A stretch of DNA of 64,000 nt from positions 248,001-312,000 of the forward strand of contig NZ_LWKZ01000025.1 in the NCBI RefSeq assembly GCF_001905005.1, written 5' to 3'. The notes under the pieces were generated by a model, which had not been told where the DNA came from, searched no databases, and saw only the letters and a list, made by a program, of their open reading frames with translations. Made by a program: the position numbers and the translations under genes. This document shows, one piece after another, positions 8,257-14,543 of this stretch. Position 1 is the stretch's first letter. Each line of letters opens with the position of its first letter. This stretch comes from Streptomyces sp. CB02923 (GTDB lineage: Bacteria > Actinomycetota > Actinomycetes > Streptomycetales > Streptomycetaceae).

Positions 8257-8375
8257 GCCGTTCCATGCCTGAATATGGCAGGCAAAGTGCAGTACGGGAA
8301 GGTAGACGGAGGGACGGCGTCCGTACGCTCACATACCGGCAAACGAGCGCCTTGAGCAGGCACGACGCGTCGCTG

Positions 8376-8648
8376 TCAGCTCTCGTCGGCCGATTCTTCC
8401 GGGCGGTGCTCGATCACGAACGACCCCATACCCGGCGTGGTGATGATGAGCCCGTCCCTCCTGAGGGCGGCGGTCACCTTCCGGACCGTCACGCGCGCGA
8501 CGCCGAACTCCTCCTCCATCTTCACTTCGGAGATGAGGTGGCGCGGAGGGTAGGCCCCGCTCGCGATCCGCTCTCGAATCACATCGGTGATCTGCATCCA
8601 CTTGGGCCGCGTCGGGTCGAACTCCATCACGAACGGAACTCTACGCAT
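8376..8648 (-). CDS. Minimal GntR-type winged-helix regulator (paralogue)
   Basis: This 90-residue protein is a GntR winged helix without an effector domain: KWMQITDVIRERIASGAYPP, a recognition helix around FGVARVTVRKVT, and the wing GLIITTPGMGSFV. It shares the EFDPTRPKW/DFAPDEPRW opening and wing with the neighbouring GntR protein, so the pair arose by duplication. An internal ATG eight codons in (MEFDPTRP) is an alternative start. Small GntR proteins of this type are frequent on Streptomyces accessory DNA; no element gene is seen nearby. Confidence 0.8.
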   Translation of the reverse strand: MRRVPFVMEFDPTRPKWMQITDVIRERIASGAYPPRHLISEVKMEEEFGVARVTVRKVTAALRRDGLIITTPGMGSFVIEHRPEESADES

Positions 8649-8799
8649 GGGTAACTAGCTCGGCATAGATGCGGGCGTAGGTGCCTAGGTGTATACAGGA
8701 ACTCATAGGCCATCCAGAACGAGCAGAGATGAACCCCCGGCGACCGCTGCAACGGTCCCGGGGCGTGGCCAACGCTGCCCAAACGAAAAGAGCGTCGAC

Positions 8800-9069
8800 G
8801 TGCACCACCGTATCCGCCGCGTTGCGGCCTGGCTGAGGTATCGCCTCACGCCGCCAGTGTCTGCCCCCGTCACTACCCTTCGCGCGCCCGCGCGCCCCGT
8901 CGGCGCCCCGCAGCCACGGGCCGCTTCCCGCCCGCTCGACACTCCCCTCGACGGCGACGCCTCCCGCCTCGTGCGCCCGTACCTGGCCGCCCACGAAGTG
9001 CGAGTCCACGCCCAGCAAGCCCGCCGCGTCGCGCGGCTTCGCACGCTTCGTGGGGAGTTCGCCGCGTGA
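8800..9069 (+). CDS. Conserved Streptomyces small protein (89 aa)
   Basis: I start at GTG 8800, with AAAAGAG upstream, giving a basic N-terminus (HHRIRRVAAWLRYRLTPP). A Pro/Arg-rich middle and the block SRLVRPYLAAHEVRVHAQQA follow. The LVRPY...AHE block recurs in small Streptomyces proteins that I recall as unnamed. No enzyme motif is present. Its stop overlaps the next gene's GTG (GTGA at 9066-9069), indicating coupled translation. Confidence 0.6.
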   Translation: MHHRIRRVAAWLRYRLTPPVSAPVTTLRAPARPVGAPQPRAASRPLDTPLDGDASRLVRPYLAAHEVRVHAQQARRVARLRTLRGEFAA

Positions 9070-9410
9070 GCGCGGGAGAGGGGGCCGTACCGGGTGTGCG
9101 GCTGCTGCCCTGGTCGCAGGAGGGCGGGAAGCAGTGTCTTCTGTCGACGGACGGTGACGGGCCCGTGTCGCGGCTCGCGGATGAGATGGAGGCGGCGCAG
9201 CTCGACATGGGTACGGAGCTGCTCGACCACGCCGGGGCGATGCTGGGCGAGCCGGACGCATCGGCCGGTGAACTGCGCTTTCTCGCCAACCGGTTGGTCG
9301 AGGCGCTGCACGACGCGCTGCGGGTCGCCGACAGCCGAGGTCGGCGGGTGCCCGGCCTTGGCGTGGGGAGCGGAAAGGGGTTCGTCGGCCGCTTGGCCGC
9401 GGCCGAGTGA
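9066..9410 (+). CDS. Conserved hypothetical protein (114 aa), coupled
   Basis: GTG 9066 overlaps the previous stop by four bases. The product is acidic and helical (RLADEMEAAQLDMGTELLDH, then ELRFLANRLVEALHDALRVA), with a Gly-rich basic tail. The composition suggests a small cytoplasmic helical protein. I do not recognise the family. Confidence 0.6.
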   Translation: MSAGEGAVPGVRLLPWSQEGGKQCLLSTDGDGPVSRLADEMEAAQLDMGTELLDHAGAMLGEPDASAGELRFLANRLVEALHDALRVADSRGRRVPGLGVGSGKGFVGRLAAAE

Positions 9411-9458
9411 GGGAGCGTCAGGACGGCGCGTACGGGACGCGCGGCCGGGTGCCTACGG

Positions 9459-9680
9459 TCAGCTCAGCGCGAGCCACGCCGCCGCGACGACGACCGCGAC
9501 CGCGACGATCACGCCGACGATGACGCCGATGCGGGGACCGCCGGACGACTGCTGCTGCACCGCTGCCCGGCGGCTGCCGGGCTCGGGGGCGCCGCCCTCG
9601 TCCACGAAAGCGCGGAACATCTGCGTGTTGCCGGCTGGGTCCTGCTGGCCGTTGGCCGGGTTCTGCTGGTAGTTCGCCAT
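9459..9680 (-). CDS. Small tail-anchored membrane protein (73 aa)
   Basis: A polar Asn/Gln-rich N-terminus (MANYQQNPANGQQDPAGNTQ) is followed by a linker and one strongly hydrophobic C-terminal helix (IGVIVGVIVAVAVVVAAAWL). There is no signal peptide, so a tail-anchored topology with the N-terminus in the cytoplasm is likely. No good ribosome site precedes ATG 9680. The function is unknown. Confidence 0.6.
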   Translation of the reverse strand: MANYQQNPANGQQDPAGNTQMFRAFVDEGGAPEPGSRRAAVQQQSSGGPRIGVIVGVIVAVAVVVAAAWLALS

Positions 9681-9806
9681 AGGCCAGGACACTAGCGAAC
9701 CTCGCAAGGGCGGCACACCCCTGGGCCTCGTGCGTCACAGCACAGTTGCGGCGTTCCGCTCCCCGTTACGTATACGTACGGGGAGCGGCCCGTGGCCCCG
9801 TGGCCC

Positions 9807-10208
9807 CTACCGCGCCCGGAGCGCCGCGACCACCTCGACCTCCAGCAGGTACTCCGGTGCGAAGAGGGCGGATACGCCCACCAGCGTGCTGGCAGGCGCC
9901 TGCGTGGTGCCCGCCCGCAGCGGGGTGAAGATGCCGGGCAGCAGTTCGGGGCGGTAGTTCACCACGTAGACGGTCTCTTTGACGATGTCGTCCCGGGTGG
10001 CGCCGACCGCCGCGAGGACCGCGTCGATGTTGCGCGCTATTTGAGCAGCTTGAGCCGCGTGGTCGCCGGACCCGACGGGGCGCCCTTCGGCGTCCCAGGC
10101 GACCTGGCCCGAGAGATGCGCCAGCCGTACGCCGTCGGTGACGACGACTTGGCTGATCGACGGGGCCGGGCGGTGCACGGCGGACGGGTTGACGCGTTGC
10201 AGCGGCAC
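9807..10208 (-). CDS. RidA/YjgF/YER057c/UK114 family protein
   Basis: This 133-residue member of the RidA superfamily typically forms trimers that hydrolyse reactive enamine/imine intermediates. The C-terminal block APASTLVGVSALFAPEYLLE has the family's Pro-Ala-Thr/Ser core and terminal Glu. The Arg in PLRAGTTQAPAS is at the position of the substrate carboxylate ligand. GTG 10208 has GGAAGG six bases upstream. It begins 17 bp after the flavin monooxygenase stop, so the two form an operon; a role in dealing with a product or intermediate of that enzyme is plausible. Confidence 0.9.
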   Translation of the reverse strand: MPLQRVNPSAVHRPAPSISQVVVTDGVRLAHLSGQVAWDAEGRPVGSGDHAAQAAQIARNIDAVLAAVGATRDDIVKETVYVVNYRPELLPGIFTPLRAGTTQAPASTLVGVSALFAPEYLLEVEVVAALRAR

Positions 10209-10225
10209 GACGAGCCTTCCGCGTC

Positions 10226-11734
10226 TCAGGAGGGCGTTCCGGCCCAGGCCGTCAGCGCCTCGCGTCGCTCGGCGCGGCGGGTCCGGAGGTCGGTGGTGCG
10301 GGTGGCCCAGGCGACATGGCCGTCGGGGCGTACGAGGATTTCGGTCACGTCGGCCAGCTCCGCGTGGTCGTCACGGCCGGTGACGGTGACGGAGGTGACG
10401 CGTGTGCCCCAGCCCGGGGTCACGGCTGCCTCAAGGTCCGGATCGCCCGCGAGGTCGAGGTGTACGTACCGGCCTGCGGGGAGGAGTTCGTACACCCGTA
10501 TCGCCTCCGACCCGGTGGCGGTCAGGCCGATGTCGGGCATGCGGCGCCCCACCAGGGGGTCGGCGCCGGGTGCGGTGGGCGGATACGCCGTACCGAGCGC
10601 GGAGACCCAGGCGGCGAGGGTGCGGTTGACCTCCTTCATGCCGAGGAGGTCGTCGAGGAGTTTGCGCAGGGCGGCGCCCGGACGCTGGTACCGGGGTACG
10701 AGCGTCAGCTCCGCCAGCAGGGTCTGGATCTCGGTGTTCTCGGTGACGGACTGCCCGACGGGGCGGCGTTCCGCGTCGTACGTGTCGAGCAGGCCCGGCG
10801 GTGCCCAGCCGTTGACTTCGGCGGCCAGTTTCCAGCCGAGGTTCATGGCGTCCTGGAGGCCGGTGTTCAGGCCCTGGCCCGCCGCGGGGAAGTGGATGTG
10901 GGCGGCGTCGCCCGCCAGCAGGACGCGGCCGGAGCGGTAGCTCTCCGCGAGCCGGGTGGCGTTGCCGAAGCGGGAGAGCCAACGGGGTTCGGCGACGCCG
11001 CAGTCGGAGCCGCAGATTCGGGTCAGGGACGTACGGAACTCCTCCAGGGTCACGGGCTCACCGGCCGGGACCCGCAGCCGCTCCGGGTCGATGAGGGCGA
11101 ACCGGATCACGCCGCCCTCCAGCGGCACGGCCAGCACGCCCCCCGCGCGAGCGGTGTCGAGGGCGGCGGGGTCGGTGACCGCGAAGTCACCGAGCATGCC
11201 GGTGAGGGTTTCGTCCGTCCCCGGGAAGGCGATTCCGGCGTTCTGCCGTACGACGCTGCGTCCGCCGTCGCAGCCGACGACGTAACGGGTCCGTATCGTC
11301 GCGACGTCGCCGTCCCGGCCGCGCACCTTCACGTCGACCCCGTCGGCGTCCTGGCCCAGCCCGGCGACCTCGTACCCGCGCTCGATCTCGACGCCCAGCT
11401 CGCGCGCCCGCTCCGCCAGCAGCGTCTCGGTCTGCGCCTGGGCGAGGAAGAGGGTGTAAGCGTGCCGGGAGTCGAGTACGGAGAAGTCCAGGTGGGTGGG
11501 GAGCTGGGCGAAGTGCCAGCCGGGCACGGTCCGGCCGAGCGGGAGAAAGCGGTCGAGCAGCCCGCGCTGGTCCATCAGCTCCACGCTGCGCGGGTGCAGG
11601 CTGAGCGCCCGGGAGTCGCGCTGCGGTGCGGTACGGCGCTCCAGGACGCGGGTGCGTACGCCCGCCAGTGCCAGTTCGCAGGCGAGCATCAGGCCGGTCG
11701 GGCCCGCGCCCACAACGATCACATCGACGTTCAT
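10226..11734 (-). CDS. FAD-dependent aromatic-type monooxygenase (PheA/TfdB-like)
   Basis: This 502-residue class A flavoprotein hydroxylase probably uses NAD(P)H and O2 to hydroxylate an aromatic or polyketide substrate. The N-terminal Rossmann motif GAGPTGLMLACELALAG (residues 9-25) binds ADP. The VVGCDGGRSVVR block and GDAAHIHFPAAGQGLNTGLQ (the GD motif) complete FAD binding. The C-terminal thioredoxin-like region is retained. GGAGG precedes ATG 11734. It is divergent from a TetR gene across two operator-like palindromes, which strongly suggests repression by that TetR and induction by a ligand, perhaps an antibiotic or phenolic. RidA follows in the same operon. Confidence 0.92.
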   Translation of the reverse strand: MNVDVIVVGAGPTGLMLACELALAGVRTRVLERRTAPQRDSRALSLHPRSVELMDQRGLLDRFLPLGRTVPGWHFAQLPTHLDFSVLDSRHAYTLFLAQAQTETLLAERARELGVEIERGYEVAGLGQDADGVDVKVRGRDGDVATIRTRYVVGCDGGRSVVRQNAGIAFPGTDETLTGMLGDFAVTDPAALDTARAGGVLAVPLEGGVIRFALIDPERLRVPAGEPVTLEEFRTSLTRICGSDCGVAEPRWLSRFGNATRLAESYRSGRVLLAGDAAHIHFPAAGQGLNTGLQDAMNLGWKLAAEVNGWAPPGLLDTYDAERRPVGQSVTENTEIQTLLAELTLVPRYQRPGAALRKLLDDLLGMKEVNRTLAAWVSALGTAYPPTAPGADPLVGRRMPDIGLTATGSEAIRVYELLPAGRYVHLDLAGDPDLEAAVTPGWGTRVTSVTVTGRDDHAELADVTEILVRPDGHVAWATRTTDLRTRRAERREALTAWAGTPS

Positions 11735-11755
11735 CGGGGTGGTCCTCCCTAATTA

Positions 11756-11785
11756 ATGAACAGCGTTCACGTGAACGGCGTTCAC
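11756..11785. promoter_or_regulatory. Two adjacent 15-bp TetR-type operators
   Basis: ATGAAC-AGC-GTTCAC (11756-11770) and GTGAAC-GGC-GTTCAC (11771-11785) lie back to back, and their junction makes the perfect 14-bp palindrome CGTTCACGTGAACG (11764-11777). They fill the divergent region between the monooxygenase and tetR. A TATAGT -10 box (11786-11791) follows immediately, so repressor binding would block it. Confidence 0.8.
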
Positions 11786-11798
11786 TATAGTGAGGCGT

Positions 11799-12668
11799 AT
11801 GAGTTCCCCGTCAAGTCCGTCCCGTGGCCGGCCCGCTCGACTCGACCGCACGCGCACCCTGGAAACAGCCCTTGACCTGCTGAATCAAGCAGGCCTCGAC
11901 GCGTTGACCATGAGGCGGCTCGCCGATGCGATGGGCGTACAGGCAGGCGCCCTGTACCGCTATTTCGCGACGAAGCAGGAGCTGCTGACCGCCATGGCGG
12001 AACGCATGCTGGAGGGCGCCGCCGAGGCGGCCCTAACGGGGTGCGGCGGCGACTGGAGCGAGCGCCTGGCCGCCCTCGCCCGCACCGAGCGCGCCGCCCT
12101 GCTCGCCCACCGCGACGGGGCGCGCGTATACGCCGGTACGCACTCGACCGGGGCGAACACCCTGGGCTTCGCCGAAGCGCTCGTGGGAGTACTGCGCGAC
12201 GCGGGATTCGCCGACGACGCCGCGGCGCGGGCGCTCTACACGGTGGTCAACTTCACCGTGGGCCACACCTTGGAGGAGCAGGCGGCTCTTCAGGGTCAGG
12301 GGGAGCAGGTGGCTCTTCAGGGGGATGGTGGGAAGACGGGCCAACCGGGGCAATCGGGGCAGCCAGGGGGCACAGAGGCCTCGGTAGCCCCCGAAGGCGC
12401 GGAGACCACAGAAGCCCCGGGAGCCCACAAAGCACCGGGAGCCCCGGGAACCCCCGGAGCCCCCAGAACCCCGGCGCACACAGGAGCCCCCGGAGGATCA
12501 GAAAGCCCGGGAGTCCTCCGCGACGCGGTGACGGCAGGGGCGTACCCCCACCTCGGCGCCGCCCTCCCCACCCTCACCAGCACGGACTTCACCCGCCTCT
12601 TCGAGTACGGCCTCGACCTCCTCGTCGAGGGCCTGCGGGCGCGGCACGCCCCGCCGGCCTCGGAGTGA
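11799..12668 (+). CDS. TetR-family regulator with long Gly/Pro/Ala-rich insertion
   Basis: This 289-residue repressor has a clear HTH at residues 20-65 (MRRLADAMGVQAGALYRYF) and a TetR_C-type ligand domain. The domain is split by about 78 residues of low complexity (161-238) rich in Gly-Pro-Ala triplets such as GAPGTPGAP; core helices resume at about 239-285. ATG 11799 sits 7-8 bases after a TATAGT -10 box, so the transcript may be leaderless; GTG 11790 is the alternative. It probably represses the divergent monooxygenase-RidA operon and itself. The insertion resembles collagen-like linkers and may be a recent repeat expansion. Confidence 0.88.
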   Translation: MSSPSSPSRGRPARLDRTRTLETALDLLNQAGLDALTMRRLADAMGVQAGALYRYFATKQELLTAMAERMLEGAAEAALTGCGGDWSERLAALARTERAALLAHRDGARVYAGTHSTGANTLGFAEALVGVLRDAGFADDAAARALYTVVNFTVGHTLEEQAALQGQGEQVALQGDGGKTGQPGQSGQPGGTEASVAPEGAETTEAPGAHKAPGAPGTPGAPRTPAHTGAPGGSESPGVLRDAVTAGAYPHLGAALPTLTSTDFTRLFEYGLDLLVEGLRARHAPPASE

Positions 12669-12672
12669 CGGC

Positions 12673-12745
12673 GGCAGCCGGTGCGCCAGGCCATGCACCA
12701 GGCCATGCGCCAGACCACGGCGCGGACCGCATCGCACCGGCTGCC
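12673..12745. terminator. 13-bp inverted repeat between convergent genes
   Basis: GGCAGCCGGTGCG (12673-12685) and its perfect complement (12733-12745) flank a 47-base loop that itself holds short repeats (CAGGCCATGC). The location between the stops of tetR and the SnoaL-like gene fits a bidirectional terminator, although the loop is long. Confidence 0.5.
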
Positions 12746-12755
12746 CCGGCAGGCA

Positions 12756-13169
12756 TCAGCTCGCGTGCGCCCCGCGGGGGAAGGTCGGGGTAAGGACGCG
12801 GCTGGCGAACTTCCAGCCGCCGCCGACCCGGACGTACCGGTCGTCGTACTTGACGTGGACGCGGTCATAGCTGCCGTCGGTGCTCACGAACTCGACGAGA
12901 CAGTGGACGCTGCCTGCACCGTGGTCGCCGTCGATGCCGGTGGTCAGGTGGTTGAACATCACGTGGATGACGTGCGGGAAGCCGTCCATGAGCTTGCCGA
13001 AGTAGGCACGGATCGCCGCGTGGCCCTCGAACAGGCCGAAGCCGGTCCCGGTCTCGTCCAGGATGCCGTCCTCGGCCCAGCAGTCGACCGCCTCGTCGAG
13101 GCACCTGCTGTCGAAAGCAATCGCGTAGCGGCTGTTGAGGTCCTGGATCTCGGCACGGTCGTCTGTCAT
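12756..13169 (-). CDS. SnoaL-like / NTF2-fold protein
   Basis: This 137-residue alpha+beta-barrel protein opens with EIQDLNSRYAIAFDSR and continues with CWAEDGILDETGTG and GHAAIRAYFGKLMDG, the usual cone-shaped NTF2 layout. HVMFNHLTTGIDGDHGAGS and the C-terminal KYDDRYVRVGGGWKFASR are typical of small polyketide-cyclase-like or isomerase-like members. Catalytic identity cannot be assigned from such folds alone. It is monocistronic on the minus strand and converges on tetR. Confidence 0.85.
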   Translation of the reverse strand: MTDDRAEIQDLNSRYAIAFDSRCLDEAVDCWAEDGILDETGTGFGLFEGHAAIRAYFGKLMDGFPHVIHVMFNHLTTGIDGDHGAGSVHCLVEFVSTDGSYDRVHVKYDDRYVRVGGGWKFASRVLTPTFPRGAHAS

Positions 13170-13278
13170 GCACGGATCGTAGGGCGGCGATCATCGACGC
13201 GGTCAAGGCCGGTCGGGGCCGGTCGGGGCCGGTCGGGGCACGCAAGGGGCGCGCAAGGGTCACGGCAGAGTTCGATCG

Positions 13279-13719
13279 CTACTCGACAGTGATGTCCTCA
13301 TACGTGATCGTCACCTGTTCCGTCGCAGACCCGGAGCCGGAGGCCCCGAACGAGGGCCCCTCCCAGCGGGACGCCCAGGCATTGCTGAGGTGAATGCGGC
13401 GAACGGTCTGCTTCTTCGCGTCCTTCAGAGCGATCGTGATGCTCCGGCGGGTGGTGTCGGGGTCGGTATCGACCAGAGTGGCCCTGATCCAGTCGGTGAA
13501 CGCGGTGCTCTTGTCCATGCCACGGGTGATCGTGATCTCGCCGGTCCTGCGTGCGCCCGGCTGCTTGCGACGGATCAGTTCACCGGTCGGTGAGACCTGC
13601 CGGATTTCGACGACGTCCTGCTCCAGTTGCAGCCCCGATACGGACTGGACGGTCTCGACCGCGCCCTCGCCCAATTCGATGGCGAAGGTGCTGCTGCTGA
13701 ACGAGTCACCGGTCAACAT
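13279..13719 (-). CDS. Phage/contractile-injection-system tail tube protein (T4 gp19-like), orphan
   Basis: This 146-residue protein matches the tail-tube family of phages and extracellular contractile injection systems. It opens FAIELGEGAVETVQSVSGL, has the conserved GELIRRKQPGARRTGEITIT block and the charged TRGMDKSTAFTDW, and ends in a beta-rich YEDITVE. In an injection system this subunit stacks as hexamers to form the inner tube. No sheath, baseplate, spike or AAA+ gene lies in the window, so here it is an orphan. GGGAGG precedes ATG 13719. It may be a remnant, a domesticated subunit, or a helper for a locus elsewhere. Confidence 0.8.
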   Translation of the reverse strand: MLTGDSFSSSTFAIELGEGAVETVQSVSGLQLEQDVVEIRQVSPTGELIRRKQPGARRTGEITITRGMDKSTAFTDWIRATLVDTDPDTTRRSITIALKDAKKQTVRRIHLSNAWASRWEGPSFGASGSGSATEQVTITYEDITVE

Positions 13720-14058
13720 GATGTACGCCTCCCACTGCCCATGGCTGGATGGCCAGGAGGCGCACCCGCCCTCCGCCCGGCCCTTATGTGCCTAACGCCA
13801 CGAGCGCAGAGGGGTCACATGATCCGCCGGACGGGACCGGGGCGCCCGCTCCCCCCTCACCGTCGTAGCGGCCTCGGCCCGAACCCGCCGACAGAGCCTC
13901 CACCAGCGCCTTTACACCACCCCCGCACCCCCTTGACCGTCGATCTTGTCAACCTTTTGGGTTCTTTTACCTTCCGCCCCTGCAGAATCGTTTGCCTTCA
14001 GCAACCAAGTGGTTCTACGGTTGCTCAAGGCAACAAAAGAAGAAGTGCGGAGGTGCCC
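13720..14058 (+). promoter_or_regulatory. MarR promoter region with nested inverted repeats
   Basis: This 339-bp intergenic stretch holds no supported gene. Near the marR start it carries GCAACC (14001-14006) complementary to GGTTGC (14019-14024), AACCA-AG-TGGTT (14003-14014), and GTTGC-TCAAG-GCAAC (14020-14034). The nested dyads lie 25-58 bp before ATG 14059 and are good candidates for MarR autoregulation. Confidence 0.6.
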
Positions 14059-14532
14059 ATGGCCGCTCAGAGTCAGTACGAGGAGCTGGCCCGGCAGCTC
14101 AGTGCCATCGGTGCCGTCAAGCGTGAGATGGGGCGGATTCTGCCGCCCGACTGCCCGCCCGCCTCGGCCGGTGTGCTCACCCTGCTCGACCGGTACGGCG
14201 AGATGCGGATGAGCAAGCTGGCGGAGCTGCTCGCGATCGACATGTCGGTCACGAGCCGGCACGTGGCCCACGCCGCCGAGCGCGGCTGGATCGAGCGGGA
14301 GCCCGACCCTCAGGACAAGCGGTCGCGGCTGCTGCGGCTGACACCGAGCGGCAGGCTGCTCCTCGCGGAGCTCTCCGAGCGCTACACAGCATCACTCGCC
14401 CGGTATCTGGACGACTGGTCCGACAGCGACGTCGGCCGTCTCAACGAACTGCTCGCCAGGCTCCGTACGAGCTTCGGCGACTGCCGTACCCGGGCGCATC
14501 ACGAATCCACCACCCGCACACCCGCGGAATGA
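14059..14532 (+). CDS. MarR-family transcriptional regulator
   Basis: This 157-residue winged-helix dimer is preceded by GCGGAGG five bases before ATG 14059. The HTH spans MRMSKLAELLAIDMSVTSRH, followed by the conserved DPQDKRSRLLRLTPSG wing (D-x-R-S-x-x-x-x-LT-x-x-G). Flanking helices form the dimer interface. It is the first gene of an operon with an MFS exporter (11 bp downstream) and a YceI protein, so it is probably the ligand-responsive repressor of export. Dyads upstream are likely operators. Confidence 0.92.
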   Translation: MAAQSQYEELARQLSAIGAVKREMGRILPPDCPPASAGVLTLLDRYGEMRMSKLAELLAIDMSVTSRHVAHAAERGWIEREPDPQDKRSRLLRLTPSGRLLLAELSERYTASLARYLDDWSDSDVGRLNELLARLRTSFGDCRTRAHHESTTRTPAE

Positions 14533-14543
14533 AAAGGAACCAC

